From Eunapius fragilis (lineage: Eukaryota; Porifera; Demospongiae; Spongillida; Spongillidae), in the NCBI GenBank assembly GCA_963681505.1, contig OY811981.1, forward strand, positions 186,001 through 250,000: a DNA stretch of 64,000 nt. The letters run 5' to 3'. Positions 11,628 through 23,486 of the stretch are shown here, piece by piece (positions within the stretch are counted from its first letter, which is position 1; each line of letters begins with the position of its first letter). Position numbers and translations under genes: made by a program. A model generated the notes under the pieces. It had not been told where the DNA came from. It ran no database searches and saw nothing but the letters and a program-made list of their open reading frames with translations.

Positions 11628-14600
11628 ATGGAGTTGACCACGCCTCGCGTTATTCATGTCAGGTCCCCCACAAGTATGACAGAAGCGAGCGTCAATGAGT
11701 CGGAACTCTTCGGAGACTCTATCGCTACGAGGTTCGCAAGCGAACTCGACACAGTTGATATTCCCGCTGCTGACATTCTGAACGTGATCAACACACGACC
11801 CAGCATACGTCTTGGTAGACATATTTCTTCTCGTCAGCGTACGGGGTTAGGCGTATTGCGGGCCGAGGCAAGTGTGACGACCATAGATGGTCCCCAGTCG
11901 AACTGGGCTAGTCCCGGTCACCAGCTGAGCGACACTTTGGCTGATGGAAGGATTTCAATTGACCGCCTGGCCTCTCCGGAAGCAGGGTTGGACCGACAGG
12001 CCGAAAGTTCTTCCGACCTTCAGTACATAGCTTATGGCGAGCGGCTAGCAGGGAGGCGTGCCACTATGACACTGGAAAGAAGAATTAAAGAACAGTAAGC
12101 GGAGGGAATGGAGTGGGGGCAGGGGTGGGGGGGGGGGTGTGTGTATGTGTGGGATGGGGTTAGGGATGGAATGGAGTCGAGGAAGGGGTAAGACAGGTTT
12201 GAATCCAGGAGTCTAACCTTAACAGACAGAGTACTCTCAGGAGGAAGAGCACTGCAATGGACCATGGTGTGTGGGCAACATTTGCTTCAGTGGTAAATTC
12301 ATGTGCATACATATGTATTGGGTACAGGTGACCACTGTTTTCTTTATAGACATGGCCTAAACTGAAGAGCAAACTACAAGTAACCCTTTCATACAGGCTG
12401 TGGAAGGTTCACATGAAACAGGTGGAGGGGAACTTTGGTACAGCTGTGGCATCTTATTTCATTCTTCTTCGATGGTTGTTCCTTGTCAACATGGCCATTT
12501 TCACCTTCTGGTTTGGCTTTGTGTGTATCCCTCAGTTCATATGGGAGACATCTCCTGGTGTGACTATCAAGCCACACTACCAGTCCTCCTGTGTTTTCAA
12601 CAGCTCTGCAGCCTATAACTGCTCCAATGGTCCTCATTCAGTGGTCTACAGGGTGGAGAAAGATTGCACACTTGTCAATGATACAGCCCCAATAAGCATG
12701 TGCAGCATCCATGGGGGTGTGGCTGATGAAGAAGGATGTACCAGTGCCGTCAACGTTACTGACCTGAGGACCAACTGCAGCTATGAAGCCCTTTATGTTT
12801 GCAAGGATGTCCTCCCATGTACGCCATGGTACCAGTACATCGTTGGCTTCATAACAGGCCAGGGGACCTTCAATGAAACAGTTCTCTTCCTCGGCCATTA
12901 CACCAATACCACCACCATCCGCAGTAGGTCATACCACATGCCAGTGGTGATCTTGGTGATGACAGGAGTGGTGTATGTCATCTCGTTTGTCCTCCTTGTT
13001 TACAAGTGAGCGGGAGGAGGGGGAAGGAGAGGGGAGGAGGGGGAAGGAGAGGAGAGGGAGGAGGGGGAAGGAGAGGGGAGGAGGGGAAGGAGAAGGAGGG
13101 GGAAGGAGAGGGGAGGAGGGGAAGGAGAGAGGAGGAGGAGGAAAAAGAGGGGAGGAGGGGAAGGAGAAGGAGGGGGAAGGAGAGGGGAGGAGGGGATAGC
13201 CTGTCATGTTTACATCCTTGCAGGATGGGTGAAGCCTACAACGAAAGTTACATAGAATTTGGTGCCAATAGAAGGATAAATTTTTGCAACAAAGTATTCA
13301 CAGCTTGGGACTACAATATCACAGACTCTAAAGCAGCAATGGTAAAGAGAGCTCACATCAAGACTGACTTAGAGGTAAACCACACCCACTGTCCAGCTAT
13401 GATGGTGTGCACTCAAGTGTGTGTGTGTGTGTGTGTGCATGATACATATTGCATAACCATAGGTATTTACAGCCAAGGTTTCACCCCCTCCCCCACCTTC
13501 ATGTCACCCCACCTTCATGTCACCCCCCACCTTCATGTCACCCCCCACCTTCATGTCACTCCCCCACCTGCATGTCACTCCCCCACCGGCCACCTTCATG
13601 TCACCCCTCCCCCATCTTCATGTCACCCCTCCCCCACCTTCATGTCACCCCTCCCCCACCTTCATGTCACCCCTCCCACACCTTCATGTCACTCCTCCCA
13701 CTCCCACACCTTCATGTCACCTCCTCCCACCACCTTCATGTGACTATATACCTTGCTATGATTGGAATGAAATGTGAAATGGACCATGGTTTGGTTATAA
13801 ATGAACCATGGTTTAGTTATAATCTTCTTCTAACCATCTCTCTCACAGGAGGAAGTGGCGGACTATGACAAACGCTCGCTCAAGAGGACACCATCAGAGC
13901 TGGTATTCATCACCCTCCTGAGGCTGTTTACTAACAGTGTTGTCATAGTGATGCTATGTGGGGCTGGGGGCGTGATCTACCTGGCAGCTAATTGGAGTTT
14001 GACGGTGTGTGTATGTGTGAGAGGGTGTGTGAGAAGGGAGTGTGATGGGAGGTGTACATGGTGGGAAGGGTGTTGATGGTGTAATGGGGAGGGTGTTGAT
14101 GGTGTGATAGATGATATGTACCATGATTTAACTGTATGCTTCTCAATCCCCCAGCAATTAAGTCGTTCAGAATCCTTCTGGATTGGTTTGGTTGTACCAT
14201 CAGTCGTTAGTGTTCTTAACGTCATACTTCCATTCATTTTCGACATATTGGCCCGATTTGAGAAGTTCAAAACAAAAAGTGGAGAAATCAAGATGACCTT
14301 ACTAAGGTCCATCTTGGTCAGAGTGTCATCTCTTGTGGTGCTGATCATCACAGACTACATCCTGATCAAGTGCACCCAGCCAGGGGGAACAGGGGTGCAG
14401 GGGGAGGCTGACAAGTGTACCCTGAGTGACCTGAACATCCTAGGGGGTGTGGCTAATGCAAGCGGAACAGCCAGTACAAGTTGCAGGGTTGAGGTGTGTT
14501 CTCTTTTTGATGAGGTTGTCAGTCATGTGATGTCACCTGACCCCAGTGCTGGGAGACCTTCATAGGGCAAGATTTCTACAAACTCGCTCTGACCAATTGT

Positions 14601-15902
14601 GTGGTAACTATTGGTAGCACAATTGCATTTGAAACAGCCATGACGTGAGTGACCCCTCCCCCTGACATAGTGACCCCTCCCCTGGACATAGTGACCCCTC
14701 CCCTGACATAGTGACCCTCCCCCTGACTTAGTGACCCCTCCCCCTGACATAGAGTGACCCCTCCCCTGACATAGTGACGCCTCCCCCTGACTTAGTGACC
14801 CCTCCCCCTGACATACACTTCTGTATATATAACCTCTTGCCACACCTCTTAGGGTAGTCCACAAGCTATTGTACCACAGGATCAAGTGGCGGTACATTAA
14901 ACCACTTTTCACCAAAGCAGTTTTCAGCATACCTCAGAGTATCCTAGACCTGATCTACACACAACTGTTGCTATGGTAATCATATCAACACCTAGTAATG
15001 CCCTCCTCCCCTCACCTTCCCTTTCACTCTACAGGTTGGGGTTCCTCTTTTCCCCTCTGCAGCCAATCATCATTCTCCTCACCCTCTTCATCACTTTCTA
15101 TGTTAAGAAGGTATCTCAATGTTCTTTCAAGCGGCCATCTTTAAACAGATGATGTAATGTTCCAGTATAGCTTGATGTGGAACCTTGAACCAGAGAGGCG
15201 TGGCATTTTTAAGGCTGCACGGACCAACTTCCTTTTTTTGTTGTTGTTGCTGATAACTCTATTTGGAGCCCTGGTCCCTGTGGGGTTTGCTGTGGCCAAG
15301 TATGTCCATGGTTGCTATGGAAGCATTTAACTTGCAAGTGTTATCTCTTTAGGCTCCAACCAAGCCAGTCTTGTGGTCCGTTTAAGTGAGTCTGCTTCCA
15401 TTTGATAACGTTCTTGTTAATAAGCTTACATCATTGATATCAGAGGCTACTCAACAGCTGTTGCAGTTTTGACTGACCTGATAGATTCCATTCAGCAATG
15501 TGATGCTCGACTTGTTATTAACTTCTTTGGTTCCGCTGGCTTTGTTGTGCCAGTCATCATCTTTCACCTGTACGACCTTTGTGTATGGGTACTTAACCCC
15601 TGAGGTGTGTTACTGACCCTTTTTCTGTTTCCTACTTCCTCTCTCCCAGTTGCGTCATTTATGCTATGTTCATCATTTTAAGAGCTCGCAATGCTAAGTT
15701 TGAACTGATAAAGACCCAGCTGATTCTGGTAAGCAAGCTACACGGTGTGTTGTATGGCTTCCTTTGAACAACTCTTTCTATATAGGAAGGAGCAAATATG
15801 GCACATGTCAGCACCATGGTAACCAATCTGGTTCAACAGAAGCTTACAACACAGAGAGCCCCGCCCACTGGCACATCTACAGTTACTCCAATCAGAGATT
15901 AG
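11628..15902 (+). CDS. TMC: Transmembrane channel-like protein (TMC), copy A
   Basis: Multi-pass membrane protein of the TMC family, related to mechanotransduction channel pore proteins. The first exon gives a hydrophilic N-terminus (MELTTPRVIHVRSP) ending RRIKEQ. The TMC core follows with VEGNFGTAVASYFILLRWLF (TM1), an N-glycosylation-rich extracellular loop (12560-12840), RSRSYHMPVVILVMTGVVYV, FIFDILARFEKF, and the family signature CWETFIGQDFYKL. That signature is formed by splicing across a short intron whose acceptor is CCCCAG before TGCTGGGAG. Later helices include RRGIFKAARTNFLF and an ending FELIKTQLIL. The stop is at 15900-15902. Several exons and introns are almost identical to copy B at 16520-20334, while the N-terminus, first loop and C-terminus differ. 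Length is roughly 750-800 residues. Confidence 0.92.
13007..13198. repeat. Purine-rich GGGAGGAGGGGGAAGGAGAG tract filling a TMC-A intron
   Basis: The intron starts at the donor TACAA|GTGAGCGGGAGG and is almost wholly G and A. The equivalent intron of copy B (17660-17811) has the same purine tract in shorter form, so it predates the duplication or was copied by conversion. Confidence 0.85.
13483..13745. repeat. Minisatellite CCCCACCTTCATGTCAC in a TMC-A intron
   Basis: About a dozen 17-22 bp units. The matching intron of copy B lacks it, so the array arose after duplication or was lost there. Confidence 0.85.
14645..14815. repeat. Minisatellite GTGACCCCTCCCCCTGACATA next to a TMC-A donor
   Basis: Eight units of about 21-24 bp begin right at the 5' splice site ATGAC|GTGAGTGACCCC. 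The unit TGACATAGAGTGACCCCTCC resembles the junction itself, so it may have grown from it. The same array is at 18773-18928 in copy B. Confidence 0.85.
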
Positions 15903-16519
15903 ATTAACTGGAAAAAATCTGAACTATTCCGTGACTGCATATGTTGTGTTGTGTGTATCGTAGTATGAACATCAGGCTAATTATAGCCATTATTCACAGC
16001 CGACAAACTACTAACTATAGTAACGTAGTTCCTATTAGGAATTGACCCCCCCGGGTCGTGAAATCAAACGCGACCCGCGTATAACTCGCGTACCAATAAA
16101 CGGATAGTTTAGCTCTTTGTTGCTATCGAACCAGAAGGCCAAAGACAGTCATTATTATGTTTTGTTCCCGTCTTCTCTAACTGTTTGCTTCAAGAGAACA
16201 CAAAAAGCTCGTGTTGTTCTCGTTCCCAGACCAATTGTCTTGGGAAGAGGAAGAACATCAGATATGTAAATAAAGCTACGTAATCATTATGTAATGCAGA
16301 GTAGAAGCGTGAATTGCGCAGCGTTATGAACAATTATGCTCCGTAAATGCAAGACATTGCATTATCATGTCACAGCATGTGTGTGTGGGGGGGTAGCATG
16401 TTTAAGACGAGCCATCACAGAGGAATCCTGTCACGCTTTATTGAGTAGCTTTTATATAATACACACAGTAATTGAAAAACAGAAACGATTTTGCATTCGT
16501 GGCATAGCAAGCAGCCGCT
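15903..16519. other. Spacer between the two TMC genes
   Basis: Contains two AATAAA hexamers (16095-16100 and 16269-16274), either of which could end TMC-A. A short imperfect hairpin lies near 16052-16080 (CGGGTCG ... CGACCCG). No coding exon is supported. The promoter of TMC-B presumably lies in the last 200 bases. Confidence 0.5.
16095..16100 (+). terminator. AATAAA, candidate polyadenylation signal of TMC-A
   Basis: First canonical hexamer after the TMC-A stop, 193 bases downstream. A second copy is at 16269-16274. Confidence 0.45.
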
Positions 16520-19500
16520 ATGGCAGATGTCGACAAGGACGCTCCTCATCTGAAGGAGCTAGCAGTACCGGTGTCTGAGATCACCGATGCATTGGACACA
16601 CGACCTAGCCTCCTTCGGCGCCACACCTCCCTCACTGCTTCACAGTCCGCATTTTACGGACGACGGGGAAATTATCGCTTCACCTCTCTCCAATATGCGA
16701 GGGGTGGGACACTGCTGCATAGGCGCAGTACGGAAGGTACGATCAACGAAATGGCCGTGGAAATATCACCTTCGGAGCAATTCTCACGAAGCCGTCGTAC
16801 AGTGAGGCTAAAGGAAAGAATACGCCACGAGAAGTGAGTGTGCGTTGAATGCTTGTATAACAAACAGACTATCTCTCTACGGTACAGAAGTATTAAAAGA
16901 AAAGGAGTTAAGAACAGTTCGTGGGAAGACTTCAAACATGTGGTACGTGTGACATATATGTAGTATGCTCTCTACACCATTCATGATCATCAGAAATGGC
17001 CTAAACTGAAAAGTAAACTACAAGTAGCCCTGTCGTATGAACTGTGGAAGGTTCACATGAAACAGGTGGAGGGGAACTTCGGTACAGCTGTGGTATCTTA
17101 TTTCATTCTTCTTCGATGGTTGTTCCTTGTCAACATGGCCATTTTCACCTTCTGGTTTGGCTTTGTGTGTATCCCTCAGTTCATATGGGAGACATCTCCT
17201 GGTGTGACTATCAAGCCGCACTACCAACTGGCCTGTGTATCCAACACTTCTGCTGCTTATAACTGCTCCAACGGCCCACCTTCCCTGTACATGTACAGCA
17301 TGGACACCAGTGTACACAACTGCACACCTCCCTCCAACCACTCGTTCACCATCAGGACCTGTATTATAGACAAGCACATAGCCGTCAAAGAGAGTAGTGT
17401 TGCCATCACAGTGTGGCCATTGTCGTATTGCAGCAGCATGATGGCTTGGAAAGTGTGTAACACCAGCATAGCACCTTATGTTCCCTGGAATCAGTATGCA
17501 GTGGACTTCATAACAGGCCATGGCACCTTCAATGAAACAGTTCTCTTCCTCGGCCATTACACCAATACCACCACCATCCGCAGTAGGTCCTACCACATGC
17601 CACTGGTGATCTTGGTGATGACAGGAGTGGTGTATGTCATCTCGTTTGTCCTCCTTGTTTACAAGTGAGCGGGAGGAGGGGGAAGGAGAGGGAAGGGAGG
17701 AAGGAAAGGAGAGGGGAGGAGGGAAAGGAGGGGTGAGGAGAAGGGAGGAGGGTAAGGAGAGGGAGGAGGGGAAGGAGAGGGGAGGAGGGGAAGGAGAGGG
17801 GAGGAGGGTAACACTATCATCCATTTAATTCCTTACAGAATGGGTGAAGCATATAATGAGAGCTACATAGAATTTGGATCAAGTAAGAAGGTTAACTATA
17901 GCAACAAAATATTCTCTCTTTGGGACTACAACATCACTGATCCAAAGGTGGTTAAACTAAAGAAAGCTTACAACAGAACAGACCTTAAGGTTAGCTGCAT
18001 CTATATGTATTGCTGGAATATTCTAAATTCGCACCCAAATAGGAGGAACTGGCAAGTGATTTAAATAGACAAAGGAAGGAGACATGGACTCAGCAAGCAA
18101 AAGTCATTGTGTTACGAATATGTACAAACATACTTGTTGTGCTGGTACTATCAGGGGCAGCGGCAGCTATCATACAGGCAACCAAATGGAACTTAAACGT
18201 TTCGGTACATTAGTTTAGGTCATGCTTCATAACAGTGATGGAATTACATGACATAAAATGTTCCCCTCCTTAGCTTCAAAAGGCTGATGCCATCACACAG
18301 ACCTTGTATGGCCTTGTGGTGCCTGTGGTCATCACCACACTTAACATCGTACTTCCATTCATGTTTGACATATTGGCCCGATTTGAGAAGTTCAAAACAA
18401 GAAGTGGAGAAATCAAGATGACCTTGCTAAGGTCCATCTTTGTCAGAGTGTCATCTCTTGTGGTGCTGATCATCACAGACTACACCCTCATCAAGTGCAC
18501 CCAGCCAGGGGGAACAGGGGTGCAGGGAGAGGCTGACAAATGTACCCTGAGTGGCCTGGACATCCTAGGGGGTGTGGCTAATGCAAGCGGAACAGCCAGT
18601 ACAAGTTGCAGGGTTGAGGTGTGTTCTCTTTTTGATGAGGTTGTCAGTCATGTGATGTCACCTGACCCCAGTGCTGGGAGACCTTCATAGGGCAAGATTT
18701 CTACAAACTTGCTCTGACCAATTGCGTGGTTGGTGCAGTAACCACTCTTGCATCTGAAACAACCAAGTCGTGAGTGACCCCTCCCCCTGACATAGAGTGA
18801 CCCCTCCCCTGACATAGAGTGACCCCTCCCCCTGACTTAGTGACCCCTCCCTTTGACATAGAGTGACCCCTCCCCCTGACTTAGTGACCCCTCCCCCTGA
18901 CATAGAGTGACCCCTCCCCCTGACATACACCTCTGTATATATAACCTCTTGCCACACCTCTTAGGGTAGTCCACATGCTATTGTACCACAGGATCAAGTG
19001 GCGGTACATTAAACCACTTTTCATGAGGGGAACTTTCAACATACCTCAGAGTATCCTAGACCTGATCTACACACAGCTGTTGCTATGGTAATCATATCAA
19101 CACCTAGTAATGCCCTCCTCCCCTCACCTTCCCTTTCACTCTACAGGTTGGGGTTCCTCTTTTCCCCTCTGCAGCCAGTCATCATTCTCCTCACCCTCTT
19201 CATCACTTTCTATGTTAAGAAGGTATCTCAATGTTCTTTCAAGCGGCCATCTTTAAACAGATGATGTAATGTTCCAGTATAGCTTGATGTGGAACCTTGA
19301 ACCAGAGAGGCGTGGCATTTTTAAGGCTGCACGGACCAACTTGCTTTTCCTCTTCCTACTGCTAATAGCTCTATTTGGAGCTCTTGTCTTTGTGGGGATT
19401 GCTGTGGCTAAGTATAATAGCTCCTCTGGTACATTGCATACTGCTTACCAGTCATTTCTCAACACAGGTTTCTTCCTAGTAGTTCATGTGGGCCATTTAG

Positions 19501-20334
19501 GTGTGTATGCCTCCCTCTCCCCCTCCCCCTCCCTCTCCCTCTCCCTCTCCCCCTCCCCCTCCCTCTCCCTCTCCCCCTCCCTCTCCCCCTCCCCCTCCCC
19601 CTCCCCCTCTGTCTCCCTCTCCCTCTCCCCCTCCCTCTCCCCCTCCCCTCCCCTTCCCTCTCCCTCTCCCTCTCCCCTTCCCTCTCCCTCTCCCTCTCCC
19701 TCTCCCCTTCCTCTCCCTCTCCCCCTCCCTCTCCCCTCCCCCTCCCTCTCCCCCTCCCTCTCTCCTCTATCTCACTCAACTCTTGTTTCCCACAGATCTA
19801 AGATAACCATGTTGCAGACCATCACAGATCTGACTGACTCTATCAAGAACTGCAACGCTAGTCTGGTACTTAGCTTCATGCAGTCCACAGCTTTCTTCTC
19901 CTGCGTAATTCTGGCATTACTGTGTGTCAGGCCTCTCCCATTCACACTCAATCACTCTCTCTCTCTCTCACTCTAGCATCATTATATACGCACTGATAGT
20001 TGCACTGAGAGCTCGAAACAAGAAATTTGAACTGATAAAAAACCAACTGATTTTGGTACGGGTCATTTTTAGTAGTTACATCTGTAAGCAGACACACCTC
20101 CTCCCTCCTCCCCAGGAAGGTGGTGATATGGCCCATCTGGTGGGGAAGATGTCAGCAGCGGCAGAGAGGCTGATAGAGCAGCGCAACCAAGCCCTCATGG
20201 CTACACCTGACAGCAACATAACCCAACCATCTAAAAAGGGAGTAACTGCACCAGAAATAGGTAACCGAGGACGACAGAAACGACAGCAGTCCACACAGTC
20301 TGCTACCTCTGATGAGGTCACCACGTCACTGTAA
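16520..20334 (+). CDS. TMC: Transmembrane channel-like protein (TMC), copy B
   Basis: Tandem paralogue of the gene at 11628-15902. The N-terminus MADVDKDAPHLKELAVPVSE differs from copy A apart from a shared pattern around DTRPS. The core then matches: VEGNFGTAVVSYFILLRWLF, a divergent glycosylated loop (17230-17490), RSRSYHMPLVILVMTGVVYV, FMFDILARFEKF, and CWETFIGQDFYKL across a spliced junction. The exon near 18050-18206 encodes EELASDLNRQRKETWTQQ and a membrane helix. Later exons give RRGIFKAARTNLLFLFLLL. The C-terminal exon continues past FELIKNQLIL with a polar tail (EGGDMAHLVGKMSAAAERL) and ends SDEVTTSL at 20334. It converges on the TMEM186-like gene, with 90 bp between stops. Confidence 0.92.
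17660..17811. repeat. Purine-rich tract in a TMC-B intron
   Basis: Equivalent of the tract at 13007-13198, beginning at the same donor sequence and with the same GGAGGAGGG units in fewer copies. Confidence 0.8.
18773..18928. repeat. Minisatellite GTGACCCCTCCCCCTGACATA next to a TMC-B donor
   Basis: Seven units starting at the donor AAGTC|GTGAGTGACCCC. Same family and position as 14645-14815 in copy A but with a different order of unit variants. Confidence 0.85.
19511..19770. repeat. CT-rich CCCTCTCCCTCT tract in a TMC-B intron
   Basis: Long pyrimidine-only repeat between exons of TMC-B. Ser/Pro- or Arg/Gly/Glu-rich reading frames across it on both strands are low-complexity artefacts. Confidence 0.9.
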
Positions 20335-20424
20335 CTGCCCATCCTCCTCCCACCACCCACCCTCCTCCCCATTTTGAACTGCAATATGTTTGAATATAAA
20401 TACAGTGATGATACAGTGATGATA

Positions 20425-20988
20425 CTATTGTGGTGTTTTGCTTATGTGCTGTACGTTAGGGACGCCAGTAACATTTTTCATAACCTCAACGTCCAACACT
20501 TTACCATACCGAATGCTGTACCAGTACGTGTGAGGGGAACTGGTTAGTTCCAGCCTTTGTAGCGGACTGCTCATTCGGTTGGCCATGTCGCTAAATGGCA
20601 CTATGCAGTTGGCGGGAACCACGACATCATTTCTGTTCCCCATGAAAGTCAGAGTCGACATACGGACGTCACCGGAAGGAGTGAGAGCAAGTTCACCAAC
20701 ACATCTCGTGAACACTTTGCTCAGAGCCACGAAAACCCCTGTCGTGCCCGCTGCTGCAGCCCACGCAAATGTTAGCGTTGAAAGATCTACTGTTCCCACG
20801 TGATGCCAGAAAGTCATGGGCGCAAGTAATATTACCATTCCCGACACCTGGTATAATTTCATCCTGGAGATGAATCTGAAATGTTTCATTGTCGGCCATC
20901 TGTAGAATACAACAACTGGTTCGGCCTTGCTATAGCCACGAAGGGCACCCTTGCATTTCAATAATAGCTTCCGTCCATAGAGTGCCAT
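20425..20988 (-). CDS. TMEM186: TMEM186-like mitochondrial membrane protein
   Basis: Single-exon gene of 187 residues starting [18 protein letters not shown], close in size to the family (about 210). Features are the early motif [19 protein letters not shown], two hydrophobic segments ([19 protein letters not shown] and [14 protein letters not shown]), and a conserved C-terminal half with [18 protein letters not shown] and [20 protein letters not shown]186 proteins sit in the inner mitochondrial membrane and help complex I assembly, and that role is inferred. An in-frame TTG lies eight codons upstream, but the ATG at 20986-20988 is the sensible start. It is divergent from the KDEL receptor, with 85 bp between ATGs. 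Confidence 0.8.
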   Translation of the reverse strand: MALYGRKLLLKCKGALRGYSKAEPVVVFYRWPTMKHFRFISRMKLYQVSGMVILLAPMTFWHHVGTVDLSTLTFAWAAAAGTTGVFVALSKVFTRCVGELALTPSGDVRMSTLTFMGNRNDVVVPANCIVPFSDMANRMSSPLQRLELTSSPHTYWYSIRYGKVLDVEVMKNVTGVPNVQHISKTPQ

Positions 20989-21073
20989 ATTCTGGCAGCG
21001 TATTACTGCCAAGTATCACGTGACCAGAGGATTTATTGTGCGCGTGTTCGAAACAAAAGAGACGATTGGGAGG
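20989..21073. promoter_or_regulatory. Bidirectional promoter region, TMEM186-like / KDEL receptor
   Basis: Eighty-five bases separate the divergent start codons. The segment contains ATCACGTGACC, an E-box (CACGTG) that could serve both genes. No TATA box is seen. Confidence 0.55.
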
Positions 21074-21870
21074 ATGAACATCTTCAGGCTAGCGGGGGAC
21101 CTTTCTCACTTGGTGGCGATAATAATATTGCTTATTAAAATATGGAAGACTCGCTCGTGTGCAGGTGGGTTATGTAATTCAGTCGGCTACAAAAGAAATA
21201 AACACATGTCTGTGTTCCAGGGATATCTGGCAAAAGCCAAGTTCTCTTCGCTCTGGTTTTCACCACACGCTACTTAGACCTGTTCACTAATTTTGTGTCG
21301 GTCTACAACACCGCGATGAAAATATTTTTCTTGGCATCAGCGTATGCCACGCTGTACCTGATGTTTGTCAAGTTCCGAGCTACTTACGACGCAAACCACG
21401 ACACGTTTCGCGCCGAGTTGCTAGTAATCCCCGTGACCGCCTTGGCTTTCCTGGTCAACCACGAGTTTTCAGTGGTCGAGGTGAGTAGTCGAATGTCGTC
21501 CACAGGTACATTAATAATTGCTCGTTCCCAGATCCTCTGGACCTTCTCTATCTATCTAGAAGCCGTTGCTATTATGCCTCAACTATACATGGTTTCCAAA
21601 ACTGGAGAGGCTGAAACCATCACTTCACATTACTTGTTTTGTTTAGGCCTCTACAGGTGTCTGTATATCTTCAACTGGGTGTGGCGATATTATACTGAGA
21701 GCTTTTATGACCTGATAGCAATTGTAGCCGGAATAGTGCAAACCATTCTCTATTGCGATTTCTTCTATCTCTACATCACTAAAGGTAATATTACGTCTGA
21801 TTCACCACCGTAAAGCTTGTTGACTCTCTCCACAGTTCTCAAGGGTAAACAACTGAAGCTCCCTGCTTAG
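21074..21870 (+). CDS. KDELR: ER lumen protein-retaining (KDEL) receptor
   Basis: Four exons (21074-21164, 21221-21480, 21532-21784, 21836-21870) give exactly 212 residues, the usual family length. The seven-helix protein is recognisable throughout: [117 protein letters not shown]. It binds C-terminal KDEL/HDEL signals in the Golgi and returns escaped ER proteins by COPI transport. The lysine-rich tail needed for COPI binding is present. An AATAAA at 22224-22229 probably ends the transcript. Confidence 0.97.
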
Positions 21871-22284
21871 TAGGAAGGGCTAGGGAATATTTCTTCAATT
21901 TGTTTTATATATCGGGGACAAGACTGTCATACCATCATGAGCATATGGACACTTCTAGTACATGTATTGCAATTACATATACATACTTTGCAATGTGTCA
22001 TGAGGTTATCAGGTGACTTGGTGAGTGTGGTCATGTGATGTGTGGACTGCATGTAGTATAGATACAAGTAGCTGTGTTTGGAGGTACGCTGTAGGTCCAT
22101 CTGAAGCATTAATAATGTTCAAATGACAAGGGCTACATCCAGATGGATTGCTCGCTGTGTTGCGTGTCGTACAAGTGTTGCTGGCATAATTTCGTTAACA
22201 ATGACCATTCATTAATTAGTGTTAATAAAACTTTCGGTGACGTAGTGAATCACATGACATCGAACTGACGCACTATTATAGGTA
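21871..22284. other. 3' region of KDELR and upstream region of the ankyrin gene
   Basis: No exon is supported. AATAAA at 22224-22229 fits as the KDELR polyadenylation signal. Only about 55 bases then remain before the next ATG, so the two plus-strand genes are closely spaced. Confidence 0.5.
22224..22229 (+). terminator. AATAAA, candidate polyadenylation signal of KDELR
   Basis: Canonical hexamer 354 bases after the KDELR stop and 55 bases before the ankyrin/SOCS gene's ATG. Confidence 0.5.
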
Positions 22285-23375
22285 ATGGGGATCAATATAT
22301 CGCACACTCGTTGTGTTCATTATGCTGCTCAGGACGGCAGGGCTAACGACCTGGTGTATCATTTGGAACAGGCGGGCAAACAGGCTTTGGATTCCACCCT
22401 TGAACGTCTGGACCAAAGGACTCCGCTTCATTTAGCAGCGGCTGGCGGTCATACGGCATGTATTGAGGTTCTGTTCAAAGAAGGTGAGTGTATGTTAACT
22501 TTGGAGTGAGCGAGGTATTAGTGCGTTAACGTCAGGAGGATCCTTGAGCCGGAAAGACAGAGATGGATTCACGCCTCTGCACCTTGCTATCTGTAGCGTG
22601 CACTTAGGCGCAGTGCGGACACTGATTCAGTTGGGTGCTGACGTCACAGCACGGACGAGGCAAGCTGTGTTCGTGTTCTGGCTGCGTTTGATTATCGCAC
22701 GTCCCCAGGTTTGGGATCACGCCTCTACACCTGGCCGCATCAATGGGACACACGCCCTCTGCCGAGGCGTTGATACGTGCGGGAGCAGATCCCAACGCGC
22801 AAGAGGCGTGGGGTCTTACCCCACTAATGGTGGCAGCCCAGAAGAGCCACATGGAAGTGATGAAGCTGCTGCTGATATCAGGTGCTGTCAAGGAGATAAA
22901 GGACCACCATCATGGCCAGACTGCCCTTCATGTGGCGTGTGCCGCGAGGGACGAGAAGTGTCTGCTGATGTTGCTGGACGCTGGATGTGACGTGCACACT
23001 GTGGATAAACAAGGCTGCAGCCCCCTGGGCACTGCAATGATCAGTCGGTTCTTCACTGCCCTGCCGTTGTTGCGTGAGTATGGGACCAGGCTGAACAGTA
23101 CAGACAGGAAGCATGTGCCCTATCCTGTTCTCTCCCAGTTTGACCAGCCAGAGAGTAAGCAAACTGCACTGGGGGAATTGTTCTGCCATGGCACGCTGTT
23201 CCCCCCTACAGATAACCCGCTTAGCCTGTTACGTTTGGCCAGGGTGGCCTATCGGAGGACAGTACAGGCTTGGAACGATGATTGGTTCACATCCACTGTG
23301 CTTCCTGAAAAGTTGAAGAACTTTGTTGCAGCCATACATAGTGTTTGTATGGAACAGTCTGGAGTAGAAATATAA
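22285..23375 (+). CDS. Ankyrin-repeat protein with SOCS-box-like tail (ASB type)
   Basis: Three exons (22285-22483, 22536-22659, 22709-23375) join in frame to 329 residues. At least five ankyrin repeats are visible: RTPLHLAAAGGHTACIEVLF, GFTPLHLAICSVHLGAVRTL, GITPLHLAASMGHTPSAEAL, GLTPLMVAAQKSHMEVMKLL, GQTALHVACAARDEKCLLML. The C-terminus, PLSLLRLARVAYRRTVQ followed by LPEKLKNFV, looks like a SOCS box (BC box and Cul5-box leucines). That makes it a probable substrate receptor of an Elongin-BC/Cullin-5 ubiquitin ligase. The second intron uses a GC donor (ACGAG|GCAAGC) with a normal CAG acceptor; only this join keeps the repeat frame. I cannot assign an individual ASB member. Confidence 0.85.
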
Positions 23376-23486
23376 TTAATATGGCTTGTTTTGTTTGTGT
23401 GCATGTGTGTGTGTGTGCTGTATGTGAAGTGGTTGAAAATGCATATGTATTATGCATATGAAGCATAAAACATACATACAGGGCAG

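Noticed and set aside
11628..20334. One fused TMC gene
   Set aside because: Each half has its own N-terminal exon, full TMC core and stop codon (15902 and 20334), with AATAAA signals between them.
20989..21012. Eight-residue N-terminal extension of the TMEM186-like protein
   Set aside because: It would start with TTG. The ATG at 20988 gives a family-like length and leaves space for a promoter.
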